From: Agrococcus sp. ARC_14
GTDB lineage: Bacteria; Actinomycetota; Actinomycetes; Actinomycetales; Microbacteriaceae
Direction: 5' to 3'
NCBI RefSeq assembly: GCF_022436485.1
Contig: NZ_JAKUDO010000001.1
Location: 2,542,001-2,606,000, forward strand
DNA length: 64,000 nucleotides
The notes under the pieces were generated by a model, which was not told the DNA's origin, ran no database searches, and was given only the letters and a program-made list of their open reading frames with translations. The translations under genes were made by a program, and so were the position numbers. Of the stretch, positions 25,593 to 34,882 are shown piece after piece (within the stretch, counting starts at the first letter, position 1; each line of letters begins with the position of its first letter).

Positions 25593-25630
25593 GGTCGTCG
25601 AGTAGGCCCGCAGGGCCGTATCGAGACGAC
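25593..25630. repeat. Palindromic repeat of the GTCGAGTAGGC family
   Basis: GGTCGTCGAGTAGG, a GCCCGCAGGGC centre and CCGTATCGAGACGAC. It is a single copy of the element that is arrayed at 26025-26497. Confidence 0.6.
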
Positions 25631-25697
25631 GATCGCCCTCTCCACAACTTCCGTCGAATCCTCCACGGCCACCCGCGAACCACAGCATGATGCCGCC

Positions 25698-26060
25698 ATG
25701 CCCTGGGTCTACATGCTCCGCTGCGCCGACGGCTCCTTCTACGTCGGCAGCACACGCGACATCGAGCGACGACTCGATCAGCACCAGTCCGGCGCCGGCG
25801 CTGTCTACACGAAGCGCCGGCTCCCGGTCGAGCTCGTCTTCGCGCACCACGACGACTCTGTCGCGGCGGCGTTCGCGCTTGAGAAGCAGATCCAAGGGTG
25901 GAGTCGCGCGAAGCGAGAGGCGCTCATCCGAGGCGACTTCGCGGCGATCGCTGCCGCGGGGAAGAAGCGGGATTGGGCGGGGCACCGAGCGCGGCGGCGC
26001 GCGGCCGAGGGCTCCGATGCACCGGTCGTCGAGCCGCCACCTCCGCCGGTCGTCGAGTAG
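25698..26060 (+). CDS. GIY-YIG domain nuclease-like protein
   Basis: A 120-residue single-domain GIY-YIG protein of the UPF0213/YhbQ kind. The motif is VYMLRCADGSFYVGSTRDIERRLDQHQ-like (positions 4-30), with KRRLPVELVF and FALEKQIQGWSRAKREALI, the Glu of ALEKQI being the metal ligand. The last ~14 residues (Pro/Val/Glu-rich) and the TAG stop come from the palindromic repeat array that continues downstream, so the C-terminus appears to have been rewritten by repeat insertion. Function of the family is poorly known; a DNA repair role is suspected. Confidence 0.82.
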   Translation: MPWVYMLRCADGSFYVGSTRDIERRLDQHQSGAGAVYTKRRLPVELVFAHHDDSVAAAFALEKQIQGWSRAKREALIRGDFAAIAAAGKKRDWAGHRARRRAAEGSDAPVVEPPPPPVVE

Positions 26061-26497
26061 GCCGCAGGTCGCATCGAGACGACAACCAACCGGTCTCGAT
26101 ACGCCGACTGAGTCGGCTACTCGACCGGCGAGAGCAGCCGGTCGTCGAGCCGCCACCTCCGCCGGTCGTCGAGTAGGCCGCAGGTCGCATCGAGACGACA
26201 ACCGACCGGTCTCGATACGCCGACTGCGTCGGCTACTCGACCAGCGAGAGCAGCCGGTCGTCGAGCTCCCACCCCCGCCGGTCGTCGAGTAGGCCGCAGG
26301 TCGTATCGAGACGACAACCAACCGCTCTCGATACGCCGACTGCGTCGGCTACTCGACCAGCGAGAGCAGCCGGTCGTCGAGTAGGCCGCAGGCCGTATCG
26401 AGACGACAACCAACCCGTCTCGATACGCCGACTGCGTCGGCTACTCGACCAGCGGGGGTTGGGTCTCGATACGGCCGCTGCGCGGCCTACTCGACCT
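26025..26497. repeat. Tandem array of palindromic repeats between convergent genes
   Basis: CGGTCGTCGAGTAGGCCGCA recurs at 26047, 26163, 26279 and 26371 (spacings 116, 116 and 92). Each unit pairs that arm with GGTCTCGATACGCCGACTG and a CGGCTACTCGACC end. The left end lies in the GIY-YIG coding sequence and the right end in the hydrolase coding sequence. Both genes take their Val-Glu-stop (GTCGAGTAG) from it. The 426 nt between the two stops hold no gene. Confidence 0.85.
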
Positions 26498-27554
26498 GCG
26501 TGGGGTCTGCCGCCGCGGCGTGCGCCTCGAGGAGGGTGGCGAAGCGGGTGGGGTCCTCGAGGTGCGGCGAGTGGCCGGCGTTCTCGAAGACGACCTCCTC
26601 GTAGGCGCCGCCGGCAGCGGCATACGCCTCGAGCACCGCGCGCGTCTGCGCCACCATCTGCTGCGGCGGCGCGGCCTCCTCGCCGGGCCAGCCGGGCACG
26701 ACGCCGTGCTTGCCGAGCGTGTGGAAGTCGAAGAACGACTCGTCGCCCACGATCGCATCGTGCGCGCCGCGGATCCACAGGATCGCGGGCTTCGAGGCCA
26801 CGTCGACGATGCCCGTCAGGTCGAGGTGCTTCGCCGACATGGCATTGAGGATGCCGTGGTCACCGGCCGCGAAGCCAGGCCACGAATCCGAAGCCACGCC
26901 GTCCCCCGGGTAGTTGCCGACTCCGGTCTTCGTCGACAGCATCGACTCGACCCACAGATCCTCGTGCTCGTCGGCGAAGCCCGGCGCCACATAGCTCGAG
27001 CGGTAGACGCTGCGCGGGCTCGTCGGCTCGTCGGCGGAGGTGTCGCCAGCCGCGAGCCGCGCCACGAAGTCGGCGTTCGCTCCCCCGCCGCCCGTGCCCG
27101 CCGCATCCGGCGTGCAGAGCGAGCCGTCGAGCCGGGTGCCGAAGCCCTGCGGCGGCAGCGGCGCCTGCAGCGTCAGCGAGCGCACCAGCTCTGGCCGGTC
27201 GAGCAGCAGCTGCATGACGACGCCGCCGCCCATCGACCAGCCGGCCACGTGCGCGCCCGAGACGCCCAGGGCATCCATGACCGACGCGACGTCGTCCGAG
27301 AAGTCGCGCATGCCGCGGGTGGCGTCGACGGGCAGGGTCTCGCTGTCACCGAATCCGCGCAGGTCGATCGCGATCGTCGGCCGCGGCAGCGCCAGCATGA
27401 GCGGCTGCCAGAACAGCGAGGAGGAGACGTTGCCGTGGATGAGCACGACGGGCGCTGCGTCGCCGCCCTCTGCGGGCGTGTGGCGCAGCACGGATGCCCG
27501 GAGGCGCTCGGTCTCGACGAAGGACTGCTCGATGCCGTCCAGCAGCGTCGTCAT
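26487..27554 (-). CDS. Alpha/beta hydrolase
   Basis: A 355-residue hydrolase. The oxyanion strand is VVLIHGNVSSSLFW, the nucleophile elbow is VAGWSMGGGVVMQ (Ser), the acid is probably Asp in RGAHDAIVGD, and the His is in FENAGHSPHLEDP. A large cap region lies between the nucleophile and the acid. It is the last gene of the liv/CoA-ligase operon, 13 nt after the CoA-transferase B gene. Substrate unknown; an ester or lactone that releases a hydroxyacid would fit the operon. The C-terminal QVE and stop come from a repeat. Confidence 0.85.
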   Translation of the reverse strand: MTTLLDGIEQSFVETERLRASVLRHTPAEGGDAAPVVLIHGNVSSSLFWQPLMLALPRPTIAIDLRGFGDSETLPVDATRGMRDFSDDVASVMDALGVSGAHVAGWSMGGGVVMQLLLDRPELVRSLTLQAPLPPQGFGTRLDGSLCTPDAAGTGGGGANADFVARLAAGDTSADEPTSPRSVYRSSYVAPGFADEHEDLWVESMLSTKTGVGNYPGDGVASDSWPGFAAGDHGILNAMSAKHLDLTGIVDVASKPAILWIRGAHDAIVGDESFFDFHTLGKHGVVPGWPGEEAAPPQQMVAQTRAVLEAYAAAGGAYEEVVFENAGHSPHLEDPTRFATLLEAHAAAADPTQVE

Positions 27555-27567
27555 GCCAGGAGCCGGG

Positions 27568-28197
27568 TCACGCCAGGATCTCCGGCTCGGTCTTCTCGCG
27601 GACCTCCTCGAGCGTGACGCCCGGCGCCAGCTCGACGAGCCGCAGGCCCTCCGGCGTCACGTCGAGCACGGCCAGGTCGGTGACGATGCGGTCGACGACG
27701 GCCTTGCCGGTGAGCGGCAGCGAGCACTCGTTCAGGATCTTCGCCGAGCCGTCCTTCGCGACGTGCTCCATGAGCACGATCACCCGGGCGGCGCCGTGCA
27801 CGAGATCCATCGCGCCGCCTGGCCCCTTGACCATCTTGCCGGGGATCATCCAGTTGGCGATGTCGCCGGCGACCGAGACCTGCATCGCGCCCAGGATGGC
27901 GGCGTCGATCTTGCCGCCGCGGATCATCGCGAACGACGTGGCGGAGTCGAAGAACGACGTGCCAGGCAGCGTCGTGACGGTCTCCTTGCCGGCGTTGATG
28001 AGGTCGGGGTCGACGTTCTCCTCAGTGGGATACGGCCCGACACCGAGGATGCCGTTCTCGCTCTGGAGCACGACGGTCACGTCGTCGGGCACGTAGTTGG
28101 GCACCAGCGTGGGCAGGCCGATGCCGAGGTTGACGTACATGCCGTCCTCGAGCTCCTGCGCGGCTCGCGCGGCCATCTCGTTGCGGGTCAGTGCCAT
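27568..28197 (-). CDS. scoB: 3-oxoacid CoA-transferase, subunit B
   Basis: A 209-residue beta subunit of a family I CoA-transferase (succinyl-CoA:3-ketoacid or acetate:acetoacetate type). The catalytic glutamate is in [11 protein letters not shown] near residue 47, and [11 protein letters not shown] and [16 protein letters not shown] are typical. It is 1 nt from the A subunit stop, so the two form a heterodimer. With 3-hydroxybutyrate dehydrogenase encoded upstream, it is predicted to activate acetoacetate to acetoacetyl-CoA. Other short 3-oxoacids (for example 3-oxoadipate) remain possible, but no aromatic ring genes are present. Confidence 0.9.
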   Translation of the reverse strand: MALTRNEMAARAAQELEDGMYVNLGIGLPTLVPNYVPDDVTVVLQSENGILGVGPYPTEENVDPDLINAGKETVTTLPGTSFFDSATSFAMIRGGKIDAAILGAMQVSVAGDIANWMIPGKMVKGPGGAMDLVHGAARVIVLMEHVAKDGSAKILNECSLPLTGKAVVDRIVTDLAVLDVTPEGLRLVELAPGVTLEEVREKTEPEILA

Positions 28198-28198
28198 G

Positions 28199-28987
28199 TC
28201 AGTTCTCCTCTGCGCCTGCTGCTTCGGTCACCGTGCGGCGCTCGATGCGCTTCTCGATGTCGCTGCCGACCTCGATGACTCGGTGCACGAACACGCCCGG
28301 CAGGTGCACCGCATCCGGGTCGATCTCGCCGGGCTCGACGAGCTCCTCCACCTGCGCGATGCAGATGCGGCCCGCCATCGCCGCGGGCGGCGAGAACTGC
28401 CGGGCGGCCTTGTTGAAGACCAGGTTGCCGTGGCGGTCGCCGCGCAGCGCGTGCACGAGCGAGAAGTCGGTGGTGATGGCCTCCTCGAGCACGAACTCCA
28501 GCGGCTCGCCGTTGACATCGAACGTGGCCGTGGGCTTGGGCTCGGAGGCCTTGGCCACCGAGCCGTCTGCGTTGTAGCGCTGCGGCAGCCCGCCCTCGGC
28601 CACCTGCGTGCCGACGCCCGTGCGCGTGTAGAAGGCGCCGATGCCCGAACCGCCCGCGCGCAGCTTCTCGGCGAGCGTGCCCTGCGGCGTGAGCTCGAGC
28701 TCGAGCTCGCCCGTGAGGTAGCGGCGCTCGAACTCCTTGTTCTCGCCCACGTAGGAGGAGGTCATCTTGTCGATCTGCCCGTTGCGCAGCAGCAGCCCGA
28801 GGCCCCAGTCGTCGACGCCGCAGTTGTTCGACACCACCTTGAGGCCCGTCACGCCGCGCGCCTCGAGCGCCTGGATGAGCGCCATCGGGTTGCCGGAGAG
28901 GCCGAAGCCCCCCACTGCGAGCGTCGCGCCATCACCGATGTCTGCGACCGCCTCGGCTGCGCTCGCTACGGTCTTGTCGATCGGCAT
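28199..28987 (-). CDS. scoA: 3-oxoacid CoA-transferase, subunit A
   Basis: A 262-residue alpha subunit. [20 protein letters not shown] near the N-terminus is the family's G-G-F-G-x-x-G-x-P CoA-binding pattern; [15 protein letters not shown] and [12 protein letters not shown] follow. ATG 28987 overlaps the stop of the upstream hydrolase by one base (TGATG). The open frame extends further but family similarity starts here. Partner of the B subunit immediately downstream. Confidence 0.9.
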   Translation of the reverse strand: MPIDKTVASAAEAVADIGDGATLAVGGFGLSGNPMALIQALEARGVTGLKVVSNNCGVDDWGLGLLLRNGQIDKMTSSYVGENKEFERRYLTGELELELTPQGTLAEKLRAGGSGIGAFYTRTGVGTQVAEGGLPQRYNADGSVAKASEPKPTATFDVNGEPLEFVLEEAITTDFSLVHALRGDRHGNLVFNKAARQFSPPAAMAGRICIAQVEELVEPGEIDPDAVHLPGVFVHRVIEVGSDIEKRIERRTVTEAAGAEEN

Positions 28988-29919
28988 CAGCGTGCCTCCT
29001 TCTCTTCGGCGGGGGCGAGCAGGGCGACCGCCTCGGCGACCGCTCCCACCCCCTGACCCATGAGGATCGTGTAGTGGTTCGTGTGCTCGACGTCGGTCAC
29101 GGCGAGCGCAGGCAGGCGCGACGTCCACGTCGCGAGCCACTCGTCATCGTAGAGGCCGGGGGTCTCGTCGAACAGGCCGCGGGGGCTGCGCAGCAGCGCC
29201 ATCGGCACCGTGAGCGAGGCAAGCGCCTCCAGGTAGCCGGCGCGGCCGTCGAGCTCGACGAGGTTGGTGAGCACCGCGTCGGGGATGGCGGAGGGGCGGA
29301 GCGCGCCGTCGACGCTGACCAGGTCGTAGTCGACGTACTCCTCGATCGCGGCGCTCCAGTAGGGCCCGAACGCCGGATGCGCGCGCCAGTAGTCGCGGTA
29401 GGCGGCGTGGGAGGGGAAGGTCATCCCGAGCCGCTCGATGGCCGGGCCCAGCACATCCGCCGGCGTCAGTCCGCTGCTCTCCGGCACCGGCCGCAGCGGC
29501 ACGCCGCCGTCGACCAGCACGAGCGAGGCCACGAGCTCCGGATGCGCGTGCGCGAGCCGCACGCCGACGAAGCCGCCCATCGAGTGCCCGACGATGCGCG
29601 CCCGCCCGAAGCCGGCGGCCCGGATGGCGGCGGCGAGATCCTCGGCATGCTGCTCGAGCCCGTAGGGGCCGGGCAGCGCGCGCGAGCCGCCGCGGCCGCG
29701 CAGGTCGACCGCGAGCACGGGCACGTCGAGGCGCGCGACCAGCGGCGAGAACGAGCGGTGGTTGGCCGTGATGCCGTGGATCGCGACGACCGGGATCCCC
29801 GCCGCATCCGCGTTCCACACCGTCGCGACGAGCTCGCCGCCGTCCACCGGCACGCGCAGCCGAGTCTCGGCCAGCGCTCCCCCGTGCTCGGTCGTCACGT
29901 GCGTCGTCCCCTCGGTCAT
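28987..29919 (-). CDS. Alpha/beta hydrolase
   Basis: A 310-residue serine hydrolase. It has VVAIHGITANHRSF, a RGRGGSRALPG loop, nucleophile elbow IVGHSMGGFVGVRLA, and His in DVEHTNHYTILMG; the acid follows the cap. ATG 29919 overlaps the stop of the dehydrogenase (ATGA), which fixes the start. It lies between the hydroxybutyrate dehydrogenase and CoA-transferase genes. A second unrelated hydrolase ends the operon, suggesting that the imported compound is an ester or that CoA esters are edited. Substrate unknown. Confidence 0.85.
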   Translation of the reverse strand: MTEGTTHVTTEHGGALAETRLRVPVDGGELVATVWNADAAGIPVVAIHGITANHRSFSPLVARLDVPVLAVDLRGRGGSRALPGPYGLEQHAEDLAAAIRAAGFGRARIVGHSMGGFVGVRLAHAHPELVASLVLVDGGVPLRPVPESSGLTPADVLGPAIERLGMTFPSHAAYRDYWRAHPAFGPYWSAAIEEYVDYDLVSVDGALRPSAIPDAVLTNLVELDGRAGYLEALASLTVPMALLRSPRGLFDETPGLYDDEWLATWTSRLPALAVTDVEHTNHYTILMGQGVGAVAEAVALLAPAEEKEAR

Positions 29920-30662
29920 CGGGCGCTCCATCCGCCATCCATCACGTACGAGCTGCCGGTCACCATGCCCGCGTGCGGGCCGGCGAGCCAGGTCGCGAGC
30001 GACGCGACCTCCTCGGGCTCGACCAGCCGCTTGATCGCCGCCTCGGTGAGCATGACCTTCTCGAGCACCTCGTCCTCGGGGATCCCGTGGGTGGCCGCCT
30101 GGTCGGCGATCTGCGCCTCCACGAGCGCCGTCCGCACGTAGCCGGGGTTGATGCAGTTCGAGGTGACGCCATGCGGGGCGCCCTCGAGCGCCGTCACCTT
30201 CGAGAGCCCCTCGAGGCCGTGCTTGGCGGCGACGTAGGCAGATTTGAAGGCGGATGCGCGGAGGCCGTGCACGCTCGAGAGGTTGATGACGCGCCCGAAG
30301 CCGCGCTCGACCATGCCCGGCAGCGCCGCGCGGATCAGCAGGAACGGCGACTCGAGCATGAGCGTGTGGATCCTGCGCCACATCTCGGGCTCGTACTCGG
30401 CGATCGGCGCGACGCGCTGGATGCCGGCGTTGTTCACGAGGATGTCGGCGCGCAGCTCGAGCGACTCGAGCGCGCCGACGTCGAGCAGGTCGACCTCCCA
30501 CGACTCGCCGCCCAGCTCAGCCGCGAGCGCCTCGGCTGCCGCGCCGTCGCGATCGGCGATCACCACCTCCGCGCCCTCCGCGGCGAACGAGCGGGCGATC
30601 GCCGCACCGATGCCGGCGGCCCCGCCGGTGATGACGGCCCTGCGGCCTGCGAGCGTGCTCAT
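29916..30662 (-). CDS. 3-hydroxybutyrate dehydrogenase (SDR family)
   Basis: A 248-residue classical short-chain dehydrogenase. Cofactor loop TGGAAGIGAAIA, ILVNNAGIQRVAP, catalytic Ser in NLSSVHGLRAS, and the Tyr/Lys pair in SAYVAAKHG. The NAGIQ and PGYVRTALVEAQIADQA stretches match 3-hydroxybutyrate dehydrogenases (interconverting 3-hydroxybutyrate and acetoacetate with NAD). The neighbouring CoA-transferase would activate the product. Its start overlaps the TetR gene stop and its stop overlaps the hydrolase start. Confidence 0.85.
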   Translation of the reverse strand: MSTLAGRRAVITGGAAGIGAAIARSFAAEGAEVVIADRDGAAAEALAAELGGESWEVDLLDVGALESLELRADILVNNAGIQRVAPIAEYEPEMWRRIHTLMLESPFLLIRAALPGMVERGFGRVINLSSVHGLRASAFKSAYVAAKHGLEGLSKVTALEGAPHGVTSNCINPGYVRTALVEAQIADQAATHGIPEDEVLEKVMLTEAAIKRLVEPEEVASLATWLAGPHAGMVTGSSYVMDGGWSAR

Positions 30663-31333
30663 GCGTCCTCCTTGGATGCGGTGGTTCGAGTGGATGCGGT
30701 GGGTGACGTCGTCGGGGTGTCTGCCGTGCCGAGCGCGCGCCGCACGAACGCGACCATCTCGTCGAACACGTGGTCGGGCACCGGGGTGGCGCCGGTGCCG
30801 TAGGGCCCGGTGTCCCCCGTCGGCCACAGCACGTAGCGCATGCCGATCATCTCGCCGACGCCCATCAGCGCCCAGGCGGCGACCTCCGGGTCGATGTCGC
30901 CGACCTCGCCGTTCGCCTTCGCGCGCGTCAGGCCGTCGCGGTAGCCCTCGACGATGCGCTCGTAGTGGTTGCGCATGGCACCCGGGGAGACGTACTCCGC
31001 CTCGCGCACCACGCGGTAGAGCGCGGGGTGCTCGGCCGTGAAGGCGAAGAACTCCCGGAAGCCCTCGGCCTCTGCCTCGGCGCGGTTGCTGCCGCGCGCC
31101 GCGCCGTCGCTCATGGCCTTGCGCACGCGCCGGTTGAGATCCTCCACGAGCTGCTCGAACAGGTCGAGCTTCGAGGCGAAGTAGAGGTAGAAGGTGCCCT
31201 GCGCGACGCTCGCGCGCTCGGTGATGCGCGAGATCGACGCCGCCTGATAGCCCTGCTCGGCGAAGACCTCCTCTGCGGCGGCCAGCAGCTTGGCCTTGGT
31301 CTGCTCGCCGCGCTTCGTCCTCGGCTCGTTCAC
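30659..31333 (-). CDS. TetR-family transcriptional regulator
   Basis: A 224-residue regulator. The N-terminal helix-turn-helix is KLLAAAEEVFAEQGYQAASISRITERASVAQGTFYLYF-like (residues ~14-52), followed by an all-helical ligand domain. GTG 31333 overlaps the CoA-ligase stop. It is co-transcribed inside the operon, so autoregulation by the imported compound or its CoA ester is likely. A candidate operator (TGAACC-8 nt-GGTTCA) covers the start point of the operon promoter at 37.6 kb. The last ~20 residues are Thr-rich and not conserved. Confidence 0.88.
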   Translation of the reverse strand: MNEPRTKRGEQTKAKLLAAAEEVFAEQGYQAASISRITERASVAQGTFYLYFASKLDLFEQLVEDLNRRVRKAMSDGAARGSNRAEAEAEGFREFFAFTAEHPALYRVVREAEYVSPGAMRNHYERIVEGYRDGLTRAKANGEVGDIDPEVAAWALMGVGEMIGMRYVLWPTGDTGPYGTGATPVPDHVFDEMVAFVRRALGTADTPTTSPTASTRTTASKEDA

Positions 31334-32880
31334 GATGCATCCGCCCCCTCTGCCGCATAGGCGGCGGTCAGTGCCCGACGCAGCGGCTTGCCGCTCGTGG
31401 TGCGCGGGATCGCGTCGATGCGCAGGTAGCGCTTCGGATGCTTGAAGTCGGCGATGCGTCCGTCGAGGTGATCGCGCAGCGCGGCATCGTCGACCGGCTC
31501 TGCCAGCACCAGCCATGCGACGAGCTGCTCGCCCCAGTGCTCGCTCGGCACGCCTGCGACAGCCGCGTCGTCCACGGCCGGATGCTCCAGCAGCGCCAGC
31601 TCGACCTCGATCGGCGCGATCGACTCGCCGCCGGAGCGCACGATGTCCTTCATCCTGTCGACGATGCGCACCCGGCCTGCCGCGTCCCGCGAGACGAGGT
31701 CGCCGGTGCGCAGCCAGGCGCCGTGGTGTGCCGCCGCCGTCGCCTCGGGATCGCGGAAGTAGCCCTGGAAGACCGCCGGGCCGCGCACGAGCAGCTCGCC
31801 CGTGCCGGGGCCGTGCACGACCTGCCCGTCGACGAGCAGTGCGAGATCGACGTGCGGGTAGGCGCGGCCGACCGTGCCCGCATCGGTGTCGTCGTGGCAG
31901 ATGGTCACGTTGGGCGCGGCCTCCGTGAGCCCGTAGCCCTGCTGCACGAGCATGCCGCGGCGCATGAGCTGCTCGGCCGCGCGCGGGTCGAGCATGCCCC
32001 CGCCGACGATGGCGGAGCGGATGCTCGTCAGGTCTCGGGCGGCGAAGTCGGGATGCTGGATGAGGGCACGATAGGTGGTCGGCACGCCCATGGTCGCGGT
32101 CACTCGGTGGCGCTCGATGAGGGCGAGCGCGCGGCCGGCGTCGAAGGTGCGCTCGAGCACCACGCGGGCACCGACCCACCAGGCCAGCAGCGGCTGCACG
32201 TTCCAGCCCGCCACGTGGTGCTGCGGCAGCACCTGCAGCACGACGTCGTCGGGCGTCAGCGGCGTCGCGCGCGAGAGCGACAGGTTGGCCCACGCGCAGT
32301 TGGCGTGCGTGAGCACGACGGCCTTCGGCGCGCTGGTGGTGCCGGAGGTGAACAGCATGAGCAGCCCGTCGTCGTCGAGCGGGGCGCCGTGCCCGACCGG
32401 GTGCGTCGCTCTCGGCACCGCGCTCTCGACCCCGGCCGCACCGAGCGCCGTGATCGGCAGCTGCGGGGCGGTGGTGGGGATGCCGCCCTCGGCCATGCGG
32501 GCGAGCGCGGCCTCGGCGACGGGCCGGTGGTCGTCCTCGACGAGCAGCAGCGAGGGGTCGGCGATCGCCAGCTGCGCTGCGAGCTCGCCCGCGGTGAGGC
32601 GCCAGGAGAGCGGCACGAGCGTGGCACCGGCCTTCGCGCAGGCGAACAGCAGCACCACCTGATCGGCGGTGGAGCCCGTGACGGTCGCGATGCGAGCGCC
32701 GCGCCCGTGCCCTGCATCGCCGAGCGCGTGCGCGAGCGCGGTGGCGCGCGCCTCGAGCTCGCCGTAGGTGACCACGACGCCGCGGTCGACGATCGCGGGC
32801 CGAGCCGGGTCGGTCGCTGCGCGGTCGGTCGTCCAGCGGCCCAGTGTCAGTGGGCCGGCCGTCTGCGCTGCCTCTGCCAT
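31330..32880 (-). CDS. AMP-forming acyl-CoA ligase
   Basis: A 516-residue ANL-superfamily enzyme that activates a carboxylate to its CoA thioester with ATP. The P-loop is LMLFTSGTTSAPKAVVLTH, A5 is GYGLTEAAPN, the hinge is RMKDIVRSGGESIAPIEVE, and the catalytic Lys is in RTTSGKPLRR. ATG 32880 is chosen because the family's N-terminus begins here, 4 nt after the livM stop. By operon context the substrate is probably an imported short or branched acid or hydroxyacid. Confidence 0.86.
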   Translation of the reverse strand: MAEAAQTAGPLTLGRWTTDRAATDPARPAIVDRGVVVTYGELEARATALAHALGDAGHGRGARIATVTGSTADQVVLLFACAKAGATLVPLSWRLTAGELAAQLAIADPSLLLVEDDHRPVAEAALARMAEGGIPTTAPQLPITALGAAGVESAVPRATHPVGHGAPLDDDGLLMLFTSGTTSAPKAVVLTHANCAWANLSLSRATPLTPDDVVLQVLPQHHVAGWNVQPLLAWWVGARVVLERTFDAGRALALIERHRVTATMGVPTTYRALIQHPDFAARDLTSIRSAIVGGGMLDPRAAEQLMRRGMLVQQGYGLTEAAPNVTICHDDTDAGTVGRAYPHVDLALLVDGQVVHGPGTGELLVRGPAVFQGYFRDPEATAAAHHGAWLRTGDLVSRDAAGRVRIVDRMKDIVRSGGESIAPIEVELALLEHPAVDDAAVAGVPSEHWGEQLVAWLVLAEPVDDAALRDHLDGRIADFKHPKRYLRIDAIPRTTSGKPLRRALTAAYAAEGADAS

Positions 32881-32884
32881 CGCC

Positions 32885-34000
32885 CTAGGCTTCCAGATCC
32901 TGCAGCACGGCGGGCTCCTCGGCTGCCTGCTTGCCGCGGCGCGGTCTCGCGATGCGGTGCGAGAGGCCGACGATGCCACCCGGGGCGAACATCACGACCA
33001 GCACGAAGAGCATGCCGAGGATGAACAGCGGCTCCGACAGCGGGATGCGCAGGACGTCGGGCAGCTGCTGGATCCACTCGGCAGACGCGAGCGCCGAGAG
33101 CCGCTGGTCGAGCAGCGTGTAGATGATGCCGCCGACGATGGCGCCCCAGCGGTAGCCGACGCCGCCCAGCACGACGATCACGAGCAGCGTGAGCGTGAAG
33201 TCGCTCGTGGAGATGCGCGGGGTGGCGGCCGACTGCAGCAGCATGAAGCCGATGCCGGCCACGGCCGCGAGCACGGCGGCGGTCGCGAACAGGAACAGGC
33301 GCACGAAGTAGGGCCGCAGCCCCAGCACGGTCACGCGCAGCTCGTTCTCACGCGAGGCCGCGACCACGTGGCCGAGGCGCGAGTGCTCCACCCACACGCA
33401 CGCGAGGTAGACGAGCACCAGGATCGCAAGCGCCAGCCAGTAGAGGTTGCGGGTGTTGACGACGCCGACGAGGAAGTCGGGCACCATGTCGACCTCGAGC
33501 CGCACGCCCTCCTCGCCGCCGGTCAGCCCGCCCACGTTGCGGCGGATCAGCACGTTCATGGCCTGCGCCACGGCGAGCGTCACCATCGCGAACGAGATGC
33601 CGGTCACTCGCAGCGCGAGCGCGCCGACGAGGTTGCCGAGCACGAGCGCCAGCACGAGCGTGAGCACGATCGCGATGAGGAAGACCGCCTCCTCCGGCAT
33701 GCCGCTCGGTGCCAGCAGCCGCAGGATGATGCCGAGGCCGTAGGCGCCCGCTGCGAAGAACATCGCATGGCCGAACGACAGCAGCCCGGCGACGCCGAAG
33801 ATCAGGTGGTAGCTGAGGGCGAGCGCCGAGATGAGCATCGCGTAGGCGAGCACCGTCAGCGTGCCGGGCGTGTAGGTCGGGCCGGGGAGCACGCCCGGGA
33901 TGTCGATGGCGAGCAGCGGCAGGATGGCGGCGAGCGCCACGATGGCGACGCCGAGGGCGAGCTTGCCCCAGATCGATTGCATGAAGGTGCGCATCGTCAT
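32885..34000 (-). CDS. livM: Branched-chain-type ABC transporter permease LivM
   Basis: A 371-residue permease with nine to ten membrane helices and the family signature LSYHLIFGVAGLLSFGHAMFFAAGAYG, plus GGVGYRWGAIVGG late in the sequence. It pairs with LivH and the two ATPases encoded upstream. Transporters of this class import branched-chain amino acids but also many aromatic, short-chain and urea-like compounds; the catabolic genes downstream suggest a carboxylate or ester here. Confidence 0.9.
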   Translation of the reverse strand: MTMRTFMQSIWGKLALGVAIVALAAILPLLAIDIPGVLPGPTYTPGTLTVLAYAMLISALALSYHLIFGVAGLLSFGHAMFFAAGAYGLGIILRLLAPSGMPEEAVFLIAIVLTLVLALVLGNLVGALALRVTGISFAMVTLAVAQAMNVLIRRNVGGLTGGEEGVRLEVDMVPDFLVGVVNTRNLYWLALAILVLVYLACVWVEHSRLGHVVAASRENELRVTVLGLRPYFVRLFLFATAAVLAAVAGIGFMLLQSAATPRISTSDFTLTLLVIVVLGGVGYRWGAIVGGIIYTLLDQRLSALASAEWIQQLPDVLRIPLSEPLFILGMLFVLVVMFAPGGIVGLSHRIARPRRGKQAAEEPAVLQDLEA

Positions 34001-34003
34001 CTC

Positions 34004-34882
34004 CTAGTGCTTGACCTTGCCCATGAGGCCGGTCGGTCTGACCAGCAGCACAGCAGCGAGCGCGAGCACGATCGCGAGATCGCCCGTGCCGCCGAGGTAG
34101 AAGTTCGCGAACTGCTGGATGACGGCGACGAGCACGGATGCGATGGCGGCGCCTGTGAGGGAGCCGAGGCCGCCGATGACGGTGACGATGAAGGCGTAGA
34201 TGAGCAGCGACGTGCCCTGGTGCGCGGCCACCTGCCCGTAGTAGACCGAGGCGAGCACGCCGCCGAGGCCCGCAGCCGCCCCGCCGATCGCGAAGACGAT
34301 CGTGAACGCGCGGCGCACGTCGATGCCGAGCGCCGTCACCATCGTGCGGTTCTCGACGCCCGCGCGGATGACGAGGCCGAAGCTCGTCTTCTGCAGGAAG
34401 AGCACGATGAGCAGCAGCACGGCCACGGCGGTGCCGATCAGCAGCCAGCGGTCGTTCGGGATGTGCGCGCCGAGCACATCCGTCGTCTGGCCGAGCCACT
34501 CCGGCAGCCGGATCTGGATCGGGTCGGTGCCCCAGATGCCCTCGAAGAGGGCGACGGATGCGAGGCCCAGGCCGACCGTGACGAGCACCTGCTCGATGTG
34601 GCGGTTGTAGAGCGGCCGGATGAAGACCAGCTCGGTGATGGCCGCCACGAGGGCGCCGACCACGAGGCCGACGAGCATCCCGACCAGCAGGCCGGCCCAG
34701 GAGCCGTCGCCGATGCGGCGGCCGACCTCCCAGCCGAGGAAGCCTGCGAGGGTGAGGAACGAGCCGTGGGCGAAGTTCAGCACGCCCATCAGGCCGTAGA
34801 TGAGCGAGAGGCCGCTCGCGACCAGGAAGTAGAGGGCGCCGAGGCCGACACCGGTGATGAGCAGCAGCAGCACGGTGCTCAC
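34004..34882 (-). CDS. livH: Branched-chain-type ABC transporter permease LivH
   Basis: A 292-residue permease. ALYFLVASGLSLIYGLMGVLNFAHG is the diagnostic LivH stretch, and GGLGSLTGAAIASVLVAVIQQ closes the fold. About eight membrane helices. Its start overlaps the livF stop, and livM follows after 3 nt. Confidence 0.9.
   Translation of the reverse strand: MSTVLLLLITGVGLGALYFLVASGLSLIYGLMGVLNFAHGSFLTLAGFLGWEVGRRIGDGSWAGLLVGMLVGLVVGALVAAITELVFIRPLYNRHIEQVLVTVGLGLASVALFEGIWGTDPIQIRLPEWLGQTTDVLGAHIPNDRWLLIGTAVAVLLLIVLFLQKTSFGLVIRAGVENRTMVTALGIDVRRAFTIVFAIGGAAAGLGGVLASVYYGQVAAHQGTSLLIYAFIVTVIGGLGSLTGAAIASVLVAVIQQFANFYLGGTGDLAIVLALAAVLLVRPTGLMGKVKH

Noticed and set aside
25461..25697. A gene between proX and the GIY-YIG gene
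   Set aside because: The 237 nt consist of the proX terminator and copies of palindromic repeats; open frames there are short and lack coding bias.
26025..26497. Possible CRISPR array
   Set aside because: Units are themselves palindromic and 92-116 bp apart with nearly identical sequence between them; there are no unique spacers and no cas genes.
32885..34000. AMP-ligase start upstream at 32979, inside livM
   Set aside because: The extra residues come from livM coding sequence in another frame; family similarity starts at 32880.
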